Below the pieces are notes generated by a model. The model saw only the letters and a list, made by a program, of their open reading frames with translations, had not been told where the DNA came from and made no database searches. Below, piece after piece: positions 16,125-24,348 of a stretch of DNA of 58,363 nucleotides (within the stretch, counting starts at the first letter, position 1; every line of letters starts with the position of its first letter). The stretch is from NCBI GenBank assembly GCA_964448305.1, contig CAYUWB010000006.1, forward strand, positions 1 to 58,363, in the 5' to 3' direction. The stretch is from Thioglobus_C sp964448305. GTDB lineage: Bacteria; Pseudomonadota; Gammaproteobacteria; PS1; Pseudothioglobaceae. The position numbers and the translations under genes were made by a program.

Positions 16125-18683
16125 ATGAATATTGAAAAATTAACTTCTCAATTTCAGCAGGATCTAGGCGCTGCACAATCCATTGCAATTAGCAACAATC
16201 ATAGTGCAATTGAAGGTATTCATGTACTTAGTGCGATGCTAAATGACGATGGATCAAGCGTTAGTAATGCCTTAAAAGCTAGCAATGTTGATACCGCCAC
16301 CCTAGCGAAAAAAACTGAATTAGAGATAAACAAACTGGCTGTGGTTAATAATCCAAATAGTGATATTGGCATTTCCCAAAATTTGCTGCGCCTACTCACT
16401 GCTGCTGAAAAAATTGCAACCGATAAAGGTGACAGCTACCTTTCAACAGAATTGTTTTTACTAGCAATTATTCAAGGCAATGATACAACCACCCAACTAT
16501 TAAAAGACGCCGGCGTTACTGAACAAGCATTAACCCAAGCTATCGAAACCCTTAGAGGAGGACAAAACGTGAACGAACAAAATGCAGAAACACAAAGAGA
16601 CGCCCTAAACAAATACACCCAAGATTTAACCGAGCTTGCTGAACAAGGCAAGCTAGATCCTGTTATTGGTCGTGACGGTGAAATTCGCCGCGCGATTCAG
16701 GTATTGCAACGCCGTACTAAAAACAACCCAGTATTAATTGGTGAGCCGGGCGTGGGTAAAACTGCGATTGCCGAAGGCTTGGCACAGCGTATTATCAACA
16801 ATGAAGTGCCAGAAGGCATTAAAGGCAAACAATTATTATCACTAGATATGGCAGCATTAGTTGCTGGTGCAAAATACAAAGGTGAATTTGAAGAAAGAAT
16901 GAAAGCCGTACTTAAAGAAGTGGAAGCGGCGAATGGCCAAATTATTTTATTTATTGACGAGTTGCACACCATGATGGGTGCCGGTAAAGGTGAAGGCTCT
17001 ATGGACGCCGGCAACATGCTAAAACCTGCGCTTGCACGTGGTGATCTACATTGTATGGGTGCCACCACGCTGGATGAATATCGTGAGTACATTGAAAAAG
17101 ACTCTGCCATGGAGCGTCGATTCCAAAAAGTACTAGTCGATGAGCCAACTGAAGAGGATACAGTGGCTATTTTGCGCGGGCTGAAAGAAAAATACGAAGT
17201 GCATCATGGTGTCGAGGTTACCGATCCGGCGATTATTGCTGCGGTTACTTACTCTACGCGCTATATTACCGATAGACAATTGCCAGATAAGGCTATTGAT
17301 CTGATTGATGAAGCAGCCTCACAAATCCGTATGGAGATTGATTCAAAACCAGAATCAATGGACAAGCTTGATCGTAAATTAGTGCAACTTAAGATTGAAC
17401 GCATGGCACTCAAAAAGGAAAAAGACAAAGCCTCTAAAGAGCGCCTTAAAGAGCTGGTATCAGTGATTAAAAATCTGGAAAAAGAATACGCCGACTTAGA
17501 AGAGATTTGGAAAAAGGAGAAATCTCAAGTACAGGGCGCACACCATCTTAAAGAGGAGTTGGAGCAAGCCAAAGCGGATCTAGAAGCAGCGCATCGTAAT
17601 AATGATCTTGCCAAAATGAGTGAGCTTCAATACGGCAAAATACCAGAACTTGAGACTAAGATAACCCAAGCAGAATCAAGTGACGGTGAAGAGATGACAC
17701 TACTTCGCAACAAGGTTACTGAAGATGAGATTGCCCAAATTGTTGCACGCTGGACTGGTATCCCTGTGGACAAAATGATGGAAGGTGAAAAAGACAAACT
17801 TCTGCATATGGAGGACATTATTCACAAACGCTTGGTTGGTCAAGACAAGGCGGTGAAAGTCATTTCTGATGCAGTACGTCGCTCGCGTGCAGGCTTGTCT
17901 GATCCAAATCGCCCTGATGGTTCTTTCCTTTTCATGGGCCCTACTGGTGTGGGTAAAACTGAACTTACCAAAGCATTAGCAGACTTTTTGTTTGATACCG
18001 AACAAGCGATTGTGCGTGTCGATATGAGTGAGTTTATGGAAAAACACTCGGTAGCGCGCTTAATTGGCGCACCTCCTGGCTATGTGGGTTATGAGCAAGG
18101 TGGTGTACTAACTGAAGCTGTGCGTCGTAAACCCTATTCAATTATTCTTTTAGATGAAGTTGAAAAGGCGCACCCTGATGTATTTAATGTATTGTTACAG
18201 GTGCTTGATGATGGGCGTTTAACGGATGGTCAAGGCCGTACAGTTGATTTTAAAAACACGGTGATTGTTATGACTTCTAATCTTGGATCACACCTAATTC
18301 AGGAAAATCCAGGAAAAGACATGCAAGCCGAGTTAACTAAAATCGTTGGTGAACATTTCCGCCCTGAATTTGTTAATCGTATTGATGAAATTGTAACTTT
18401 TAATAACCTTGAAAAAAATCAAATTAAAGGCATTGCACAACTGCAAATTGAAATTCTACAATCGCGTTTGTCCGACCTCGATCTTGAACTAACACTTAGT
18501 GATGAAGCTATGGCCATAATTGTAGATAGGGGCTATGACCCTGTATTTGGCGCAAGACCACTAAAACGCACCATTCAGCAATTATTAGAAAATCCATTGT
18601 CACAAAAGATTCTTTCTGGGGATTTTATGCCTGGCACAACTATTAACGCTGCTGTTGCTAACGATGAGATTGTTTTTTCTTAA
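16125..18683 (+). CDS. clpB: Protein disaggregase ClpB
   Basis: The 852-residue AAA+ chaperone rescues aggregated proteins with DnaK. Domains in order: the N-terminal ClpN repeat (1-145); the first ATPase with Walker A GEPGVGKT near 207; the long coiled-coil middle domain (about 400-520) that separates ClpB from ClpA and ClpC; the second ATPase with GPTGVGKT near 605; and the C-terminal domain. An internal start GTG with an AGGAGG-like site near 16555-16569 could give the short ClpB form lacking the N-domain. A sigma-32-like promoter is visible upstream. Confidence 0.98.
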   Translation: MNIEKLTSQFQQDLGAAQSIAISNNHSAIEGIHVLSAMLNDDGSSVSNALKASNVDTATLAKKTELEINKLAVVNNPNSDIGISQNLLRLLTAAEKIATDKGDSYLSTELFLLAIIQGNDTTTQLLKDAGVTEQALTQAIETLRGGQNVNEQNAETQRDALNKYTQDLTELAEQGKLDPVIGRDGEIRRAIQVLQRRTKNNPVLIGEPGVGKTAIAEGLAQRIINNEVPEGIKGKQLLSLDMAALVAGAKYKGEFEERMKAVLKEVEAANGQIILFIDELHTMMGAGKGEGSMDAGNMLKPALARGDLHCMGATTLDEYREYIEKDSAMERRFQKVLVDEPTEEDTVAILRGLKEKYEVHHGVEVTDPAIIAAVTYSTRYITDRQLPDKAIDLIDEAASQIRMEIDSKPESMDKLDRKLVQLKIERMALKKEKDKASKERLKELVSVIKNLEKEYADLEEIWKKEKSQVQGAHHLKEELEQAKADLEAAHRNNDLAKMSELQYGKIPELETKITQAESSDGEEMTLLRNKVTEDEIAQIVARWTGIPVDKMMEGEKDKLLHMEDIIHKRLVGQDKAVKVISDAVRRSRAGLSDPNRPDGSFLFMGPTGVGKTELTKALADFLFDTEQAIVRVDMSEFMEKHSVARLIGAPPGYVGYEQGGVLTEAVRRKPYSIILLDEVEKAHPDVFNVLLQVLDDGRLTDGQGRTVDFKNTVIVMTSNLGSHLIQENPGKDMQAELTKIVGEHFRPEFVNRIDEIVTFNNLEKNQIKGIAQLQIEILQSRLSDLDLELTLSDEAMAIIVDRGYDPVFGARPLKRTIQQLLENPLSQKILSGDFMPGTTINAAVANDEIVFS

Positions 18684-18697
18684 GTAGACAAAGCCCC

Positions 18698-18740
18698 AAT
18701 CATCTATAGAGATTGATATAATCAAGCTCTATGGATGATT
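18698..18740 (+). promoter_or_regulatory. Long palindrome/hairpin enclosing an extended -10 box and the rsxE start codon
   Basis: Bases 18698-18711 (AATCATCTATAGAG) pair with 18727-18740 over 14 positions, with one G-T wobble. After a one-base mismatch, 18713-18717 pair with 18721-18725 around a three-base loop. The rsxE ATG (18731-18733) lies inside the right arm. The centre holds TGATATAAT (18714-18722), an extended -10 promoter whose start point would fall within a few bases of the ATG. It could be a DNA operator, a translation-blocking RNA hairpin on clpB read-through transcripts, or a terminator lacking a U run. No ribosome-binding site precedes the ATG. Confidence 0.75.
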
Positions 18741-19405
18741 ACATCAAAATTGCAAAAAATGGCTTGTGGAATAATAACCAAGCTTTGGTTGCGTTATTAG
18801 GCCTGTGTCCATTACTGGCAGTCACCAATAATGTGGTGAATTCTATTGCACTTGGTTTGGCCACAACTTTTGTTTTAATCGCTTCAAACACGACGATTTC
18901 TCTCTTTCGTCACCATATTTCAAAAGAGATTCGCATTCCTGTCTTTGTTTTGCTAATCGCCTCTTTTGTAACGATTGTTGAGCTGGCAATGCAATCGTAT
19001 TTTTATGATTTGTATTTAATACTAGGTATCTTTGTGCCTTTAATTGTAACTAACTGTGCTATTTTGGGCAGAGCTGAAGCTTTTGCTAGTAAAAATACCT
19101 GGGATAAATCAGCACTCGATGGACTGATGATGGGTATTGGTTTCTCGGTAGTGTTAGTTATACTCGGTGCAATGCGAGAGCTAATAGGCTCTGGCACTTT
19201 GTTCGAACAATCTAACTTGCTACTCGGTAGCTTAGGTGATACACTAAGTATCACAGTGTTTGAAGATTATCAGGGCACGTTATTGGCAATTCTACCCCCA
19301 GGGGCATTTATTGGTTTAGGGTTAATTGTCGCAGTTAAAAATCTAATTGATTTAAAAGCTGCTGAAACTAGAAAATCAACGGTGGCTGTTGCCAACCATT
19401 CATAA
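18731..19405 (+). CDS. rsxE: Rnf/Rsx electron transport complex subunit E
   Basis: The 224-residue integral membrane protein has about six helices and is a subunit of the ion-pumping ferredoxin:NAD oxidoreductase (Rnf), or the SoxR-reducing complex. Conserved stretches are GLWNNNQALVALLGLCPLLA, IPLIVTN-like FVPLIVTNCAILGRAEAFA, and LPPGAFIGLGL near the C-terminus. The N-terminus aligns with enteric RsxE, which supports this start. No other rnf gene is in the window, and the gene stands alone between clpB and a rhodanese. Its start codon is buried in the palindrome described separately. Confidence 0.93.
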   Translation: MDDYIKIAKNGLWNNNQALVALLGLCPLLAVTNNVVNSIALGLATTFVLIASNTTISLFRHHISKEIRIPVFVLLIASFVTIVELAMQSYFYDLYLILGIFVPLIVTNCAILGRAEAFASKNTWDKSALDGLMMGIGFSVVLVILGAMRELIGSGTLFEQSNLLLGSLGDTLSITVFEDYQGTLLAILPPGAFIGLGLIVAVKNLIDLKAAETRKSTVAVANHS

Positions 19406-19420
19406 AACAGAGGAGAGAAA

Positions 19421-20047
19421 ATGAAAAAACTAATTGTATTATTTGCCAGTTTATTGGCACTAGGTGCTAATGCTGAAGGTGAAGCAACCAAAGAGGTGTT
19501 TATTTCACCCGGTGTGGTATCTATTGACGTAGTTCATAAAGGTGAAACTATTAAACTACAAAGAGACCAGGATCGAGACAATGAAATTTCAAGTTTTTAT
19601 GTAAAAACTTCTCGTGGAAAAATTCAAAAAATGAATCCGTTTGCACCTCATTTAGTTGAGACCATTGGTGAGCTCGATGTGATTGAGTATGTCAAACAAA
19701 GATCGGCGGGTGATGATACAATTTTAGTGATTGATACGCGCACACCTAACTGGCCAGTAATTTCAGGCGGCATTCCAACGGCGGTTAATATTCCTTATAC
19801 AAAATTCAAAAACAAAGAAAAAGCACTGGAGATCATGGAAGATCAGCTCGGTGTTCAAGTAGATGATGTCTATGACTTTTCGTATGCTAAAACTTTGATA
19901 ATGTATTGTAATGGCGTTTGGTGTGGCCAGACACCGGCGGCAATTAATGCGCTACTTAAATACGGCTACCCTGCTGCAAAACTTAAATACTACCGTGGTG
20001 GCATGAACTCTTGGAAATCTTTAGGATTGACAACCGTTAATTTATAA
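19421..20047 (+). CDS. Secreted rhodanese-like protein with CNGVWC active loop
   Basis: The 208-residue protein has a signal peptide (MKKLIVLFASLLALGANA). A rhodanese domain occupies about residues 80-205: IDTRTPNWPVISGGIPTAVN, then the active loop at Cys163-NGVW-Cys168, then YYRGGMNSWKSLGL. A second cysteine replaces part of the usual CxxxxxR phosphate-cradle loop, which suggests a thiol/disulfide or persulfide role rather than classic thiosulfate transfer. It is probably periplasmic. A GAGGAG ribosome site precedes the ATG. It lies 15 bases after rsxE and three before prmC. Confidence 0.86.
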   Translation: MKKLIVLFASLLALGANAEGEATKEVFISPGVVSIDVVHKGETIKLQRDQDRDNEISSFYVKTSRGKIQKMNPFAPHLVETIGELDVIEYVKQRSAGDDTILVIDTRTPNWPVISGGIPTAVNIPYTKFKNKEKALEIMEDQLGVQVDDVYDFSYAKTLIMYCNGVWCGQTPAAINALLKYGYPAAKLKYYRGGMNSWKSLGLTTVNL

Positions 20048-20050
20048 ATC

Positions 20051-20839
20051 TTGAAGACGGTTCAAGATTATTTAAATAGTGGCGCATGTGATATTGCGCC
20101 ACTTTTATCTTTGGTATTGGGAAAATCCAATACTGAGCTTTATACACAAAGTGATTACGTCTTAAACGATAAACAGCAACAGAAGCTCTCAAACTTTATT
20201 CAACAACGCGAACAAGGTATGCCTTTTGCCTATCTTAGTGGTAACAAAGGCTTTTATCATCTTGATTTTAAAGTCACAAAAGACACGTTAATTCCTCGTC
20301 CAGAAACCGAACTACTCATTGACATTGCCTTAAACCTATTCCCTGACAAGGAAGAACCTTGTCATATATTGGATTTAGGCACTGGTAGTGGCATTATCGC
20401 TGTTACTTTGGCTGATATAAATCAGCGTTGGAAAGTGAGCGCAACGGACTTTTCTCAAGCAGCATTAGATGTGGCTAAGACCAACGCAACAACTGATATT
20501 AGCTTTTCTCAAGGAAGTTGGTTTGACGCCGTACCCAACCAAACCTATGATCTTGTTATTTCCAACCCGCCTTATATTGAAGAAAATGACACTTATTTAG
20601 ATGATTTAACTTATGAGCCACAAACAGCCTTAGTATCAGGAGTAGATGGCTTAGATGATATTCGCATTATTATTAACAACGCGCCCGAATATATTAATAA
20701 AGATGGTTATTTACTGCTTGAGCATGGTTTTGACCAGCAAGAAAAAATTGTTAGCCTGCTAAATGAAAAATTCCACAATATTAAAACCTTTAAAGATTAC
20801 AACAACAATAGTCGTGCAGTACTTGCACAAATAAAATAA
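20051..20839 (+). CDS. prmC: Peptide chain release factor N5-glutamine methyltransferase
   Basis: The 262-residue enzyme methylates the GGQ glutamine of release factors RF1 and RF2. The SAM-binding motif LDLGTGSGIIAVTLA lies near 115-129 and the catalytic NPPYIEE near 172-178. The N-terminal helical domain, with the IPRPETELLI loop, is typical of PrmC. The start is TTG (MKTVQDYLN). Its usual partner prfA is not adjacent. It ends two bases from the convergent small gene. Confidence 0.95.
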   Translation: MKTVQDYLNSGACDIAPLLSLVLGKSNTELYTQSDYVLNDKQQQKLSNFIQQREQGMPFAYLSGNKGFYHLDFKVTKDTLIPRPETELLIDIALNLFPDKEEPCHILDLGTGSGIIAVTLADINQRWKVSATDFSQAALDVAKTNATTDISFSQGSWFDAVPNQTYDLVISNPPYIEENDTYLDDLTYEPQTALVSGVDGLDDIRIIINNAPEYINKDGYLLLEHGFDQQEKIVSLLNEKFHNIKTFKDYNNNSRAVLAQIK

Positions 20840-20841
20840 AC

Positions 20842-21114
20842 TTATTGTTTCTTTTTAATCTTTAAGCCCTTCTTAAGTTTATCAACATACTTACTATCTA
20901 CTTCGCAATACTTCTCTTGTTGGGTAAAAAAATCTTCTTCTACCCAGGTGCTTGAAGGTTTAAATACCGGTGCAGTATTTTTTCCTGTTTGTACAATTGT
21001 GTTATCCGTATAAATAGTAATATTCTTATCAGAATACAATATTTCTTTATCAGCGAATACATTAGCTGATAAAACTAAAAAACTTATAACAAATACTTGG
21101 GCACTTCTCCTCAT
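20842..21114 (-). CDS. Small secreted protein of unknown function
   Basis: The product has 90 residues with a signal peptide (MRRSAQVFVISFLVLSANVFA). The mature part is short, contains a single cysteine (KYCEVD) and ends in a lysine-rich tail (KKGLKIKKKQ). No family is recognised. It is convergent with prmC with a two-base gap, and upstream lies the repeat region. Confidence 0.6.
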   Translation of the reverse strand: MRRSAQVFVISFLVLSANVFADKEILYSDKNITIYTDNTIVQTGKNTAPVFKPSSTWVEEDFFTQQEKYCEVDSKYVDKLKKGLKIKKKQ

Positions 21115-21179
21115 AAGTTTATTCTACAACAAAATGTAAGACAGATTTTGCAAGTATTCAGAAATGAATAAATAGTTTT

Positions 21180-21341
21180 ACGAGTATTTTTTAATGTTTA
21201 ACGCAGCAGTAATGAAATTTTTTACAAGTATTTTTTTATTTTTACAAGGCGTATTTTATAAATACAAAGGAGTGTAGATAAACTACACGACTGAGTATTT
21301 ATAAAATATAACGCAGGAAAAATGGAAAAGACGCCGTAAAA
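21180..21341. repeat. Degenerate palindromic intergenic repeat
   Basis: The core 21249-21314 is a nested palindrome. Arms 21253-21265 and 21295-21307 match perfectly over 13 bases, a short outer GCGT/ACGC pair flanks them, and an inner hairpin GTGTAG/CTACAC lies at 21272-21288. Imperfect outer inverted repeats (TTTTACAAGGCGT at 21240 and ACGCCGTAAAA at 21331) bound the unit. The sequence at 21180-21240 looks like a decayed copy of the right half (GAGTATTT, AACGCAG, AATG and TTTTTACAAG in the same order). No coding frame is present. Nothing else is seen in 21115-21179. Confidence 0.55.
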
Positions 21342-21347
21342 AAAGGA

Positions 21348-21683
21348 GAAGTTGGTCTATAAGCCGGGTTCTGTAATAGACAGTCATTCATCTACGCACA
21401 TTGTCACCAATGCGCTTTAGCACTCTACCCGCCACCTTGTACGAGCCGCACCATGGGTGGCCTATTTGAGCTTGCTCCAAGTGGGGTTTACCTTGCCACG
21501 GTTGTCACCAAACGCGCGGTGCGCTCTTACCGCACCTTCTCACCTTTTCCCATTTCTGGGTAGTCTAAATTTCTGCAGCACTTTCCATTATGTCACCATA
21601 CCTAGCAGTTAACTAGCACTTTGCTCTATGGAGCCCGGACTTTCCTCTGAAAGTAAACTTCCAGCGACCATCCGACCAACTTC
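21348..21683 (-). ncRNA. rnpB: RNase P RNA (bacterial type A)
   Basis: This is the catalytic RNA that removes tRNA 5' leaders. On the minus strand, the conserved blocks appear in order: GAGGAAAGTCCGGGCTCC near the 5' end, the ATAATGG/CAGAAA and GGTAAACCCC core segments, and the 3' ACAGAACCCGGCTTATA. The ends pair as GAAGTTGGTC with GACCAACTTC (helix P1). It is about 336 nt long. A run of T after the P1 arm (on the minus strand) probably terminates it. The 5' end lies eight bases after the fumarase stop codon. Confidence 0.95.
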
Positions 21684-21690
21684 AAGGGTG

Positions 21691-21696
21691 ATTATA
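21691..21696 (-). promoter_or_regulatory. Perfect -10 box for rnpB overlapping the fumarase stop codon
   Basis: On the minus strand TATAAT occupies 21696-21691 and includes the fumarase TAA. The rnpB 5' end inferred from helix P1 (21683) falls eight bases further on, the normal -10 to start distance. The -35 element within the fumarase C-terminal codons is not obvious. Confidence 0.7.
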
Positions 21697-23194
21697 CTTT
21701 AGTCGGGACAACTTGAATGTTTTGAAAAATATTATGTATGTTGTGCCCGCTACTATCCACAGCAACGGTTACTGGCATATCTTTAACTTCGAACTCATAT
21801 ATAGCCTCCATACCCATGTCTTCAAAAGCAATTTTTTTGGATTTTTTGATTGACTTTGAAATAAGGTATGCTGCACCGCCTACGGCAATTAAATAGCTTG
21901 CCTTATGCTTCTTAATACTCTGTGTAGTTGCTTCTCCACGCTCAGCCTTACCAATCATGCCCAAAATACCTGTATTTTCGAACATCATGTCAGAAAAGCT
22001 GTCCATACGCGTTGCTGTAGTTGGACCTGCAGGGCCAATCACTTCACCCTTCACTGCATCAACTGGACCGACATAGTAAATAAATTTATTCTCAAAATCA
22101 ACACCCTCTGGTAACCCCTCGCCACTATCAAGCATTTGCTTAAGGCGCTTATGTGCAGCATCACGACCAGTAATAATGGTGCCAGTCAGTAATAAGGTAT
22201 CACCAATATTCCATTCACCCATTTGGCTACGAGTCAGGGTGTTTAAATCAATATGTTTGTATTTAGAATAATCCATTTCTAAGTCAGGATAAATACCAAG
22301 ATCCACCTCTGGCATTTCAGCTACACCCGAACCATCGATCGAGAAATGCAAATGACGCGTTGCAGCACAATTAGGAATCATTGCCACCGGTTGTGAAGCA
22401 GCATGGGTTGGATAATCCTTAACCTTGACATCTAATACAGTAGTCAAACCACCGAGGCCTTGTGCGCCAATGCCTAAATTATTAATCTTATCCATTAAAT
22501 CCAAGCGCAATTGTTCAATCTTAGTTGGATTAGATTTTTGAGCAAGATCAGCGATATCAATTGGGTCCATTAAACTTTGTTTGGCCATAAGCATAGCTTT
22601 TTCTGCTGTACCACCAACGCCAATGCCAATAATCCCCGGCGGACACCAGCCCGCTCCCATGCTTGGCACTGTTCTTAATACCCAATCAGTCAGGCTATCA
22701 TCAGGTTGCAATACAGCAAATTTTGCCTTATTTTCAGAACCACAGCCTTTAGCTGCAACTATAAAGTTCACTTGATTTCCCTTTACCACCTTCATATGAA
22801 TAATAGCAGGCGTATTATCTTTAGTATTTGTTCTGGAAAATAAAGGATCCTTAACGATCGATGCGCGTAGTGGGTTCTCAGGATTGGTATAAGCTTGCCT
22901 AACCCCTTCGTTAATCATGTCTTCTAAAGATAATTCTGCTTCCCAAGTAACATTCATACCTACTTCAACAAACACATTGACAATCCCCGTATCTTGACAC
23001 ATAGGGCGCTGACCTAAGGCTGCCATTTTAGAATTAATTAAAATTTGCGCAATGGCGTTTTTAGCCGACTGATGTGTTTCTTTTTCATACGCATTTGCCA
23101 TCGCCTGAATAAAGTCTGGTGCGTGATAATAAGAAATATATTGCAAAGCATTGCAAACGCTTTCAATTACATGTTTTTGCTTAATTTTCATCAT
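21692..23194 (-). CDS. fumA: Fumarate hydratase, class I (iron-sulfur)
   Basis: The 500-residue single-chain class I enzyme interconverts fumarate and malate in the TCA cycle. The 4Fe-4S cysteines are seen in PMCQDTG, AKGCGSENK and IPNCAATRH. The C-terminal beta domain (GDTLLLTGTIITGRDAAHKR, YYVGPVDAVKGEVIGPAGPTTATRM) is complete, so both halves are fused. Such enzymes are oxygen-sensitive. The start is the first of two tandem ATGs. It diverges from mreB, with 88 bases between the start codons. Confidence 0.95.
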   Translation of the reverse strand: MMKIKQKHVIESVCNALQYISYYHAPDFIQAMANAYEKETHQSAKNAIAQILINSKMAALGQRPMCQDTGIVNVFVEVGMNVTWEAELSLEDMINEGVRQAYTNPENPLRASIVKDPLFSRTNTKDNTPAIIHMKVVKGNQVNFIVAAKGCGSENKAKFAVLQPDDSLTDWVLRTVPSMGAGWCPPGIIGIGVGGTAEKAMLMAKQSLMDPIDIADLAQKSNPTKIEQLRLDLMDKINNLGIGAQGLGGLTTVLDVKVKDYPTHAASQPVAMIPNCAATRHLHFSIDGSGVAEMPEVDLGIYPDLEMDYSKYKHIDLNTLTRSQMGEWNIGDTLLLTGTIITGRDAAHKRLKQMLDSGEGLPEGVDFENKFIYYVGPVDAVKGEVIGPAGPTTATRMDSFSDMMFENTGILGMIGKAERGEATTQSIKKHKASYLIAVGGAAYLISKSIKKSKKIAFEDMGMEAIYEFEVKDMPVTVAVDSSGHNIHNIFQNIQVVPTKV

Positions 23195-23210
23195 TATTAC
23201 GCTTTAAATA

Positions 23211-23239
23211 TTGCCCAATTTTTGCCGAATGTTTATAGT
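23211..23239 (+). promoter_or_regulatory. Sigma-70-type promoter upstream of mreB
   Basis: TTGCCC (23211-23216) and TATAGT (23234-23239) are 17 bases apart, and the mreB ATG follows 43 bases later. The spacing is ideal and the -10 matches five of six consensus positions. Confidence 0.6.
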
Positions 23240-23282
23240 ATGATATCTTTTTATTTTAACCAATATTTAACTAGGATTTTTT

Positions 23283-24314
23283 ATGTTTGATTTTTTTAAA
23301 GGTCAAAGTCTATCAATTGACTTAGGTACTGCAAATACACTGATCTATATGGACGGCGCCGTTGTGCTAAATGAGCCTTCTGTGGTTGCCATTCGCAATG
23401 ATAAAGGCTCATTAGAGTCAACGGTTATCGCTGTTGGTCAAGACGCCAAAAATATGCTTGGCAGAACACCAGGCTCTATTGAGGCGATTCGCCCAATGAA
23501 AGACGGTGTGATTGCTGACTTTAAAGTCACTGAAAAAATGTTGCAACATTTTATTCGCAAAGTATTACGTTCTGGTTTCTTTTCGCCCAGCCCTAAGGTT
23601 TTAATCTGTGTTCCTTGTGGTGCAACTCAAGTTGAGCGACGCGCTATTAAAGAAAGTGCGGTTGGTGCAGGTGCAAGAGATGTTTATCTAATTGAAGAGC
23701 CAATGGCGGCGGCACTTGGTGCAGGCATGGCAATTGAAGAGGCTTCAGGTGCAATGGTAATTGATATTGGTGGCGGCACAACAGAAATCGCCATTATGTC
23801 TTTAAATGGTATTGTTTATTCTGACTCTCTGCGCGTTGGTGGCGATATATTTGATGACAATATTGTTAAATTTGTACGTCGCGAACATGGCATTATTATT
23901 GGTGAGGCCACTGCCGAGCAAATTAAAGAAGAAGTAGGCTCTGCTTTTAAAACCAGTGCTGTTAAGAAAATTGAATTTAGAGGTCGTGATGTTGCCAAAG
24001 GTATTCCAGTTAGCTTTGAAGTAACCAATACTGAAGTTAGAGAAGCCTTGCAAGAGCCATTAGTCACAGTGGTTGGTGCTGTAAGAACTGCACTAGAGCA
24101 AACACCACCAGAGCTAAGTTCAGATATCGCTGAAAACGGTTTGGTACTTACAGGTGGTGGCGCTCTTCTAGAGGGGCTTGACAAGCTTATTCATCAAGAA
24201 ACCAATTTACCTGTACGTATTGCTGACGACCCATTGACTTGTGTAGCACGTGGTGGTGGCGTAGCACTTGACATGATTAGCAAGCACAGTATGGGGTTCT
24301 TAGCTGCAGAATAA
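23283..24314 (+). CDS. mreB: Rod shape-determining protein MreB
   Basis: The 343-residue bacterial actin organises sidewall peptidoglycan synthesis. The actin-fold nucleotide motifs are LSIDLGTANTLIY (phosphate 1), AMVIDIGGGTTEIA (phosphate 2), and NGLVLTGGGALLEGLD (adenosine). The N-terminal MFDFFKGQ is the membrane-associated start. Length is normal. It is the first gene of mreB-mreC-mreD-mrdA, with an AGGAT site before its ATG. Confidence 0.98.
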   Translation: MFDFFKGQSLSIDLGTANTLIYMDGAVVLNEPSVVAIRNDKGSLESTVIAVGQDAKNMLGRTPGSIEAIRPMKDGVIADFKVTEKMLQHFIRKVLRSGFFSPSPKVLICVPCGATQVERRAIKESAVGAGARDVYLIEEPMAAALGAGMAIEEASGAMVIDIGGGTTEIAIMSLNGIVYSDSLRVGGDIFDDNIVKFVRREHGIIIGEATAEQIKEEVGSAFKTSAVKKIEFRGRDVAKGIPVSFEVTNTEVREALQEPLVTVVGAVRTALEQTPPELSSDIAENGLVLTGGGALLEGLDKLIHQETNLPVRIADDPLTCVARGGGVALDMISKHSMGFLAAE

Positions 24315-24348
24315 TTTTATAAAAACGGTGTATTGAGGCAGTTGGGTT

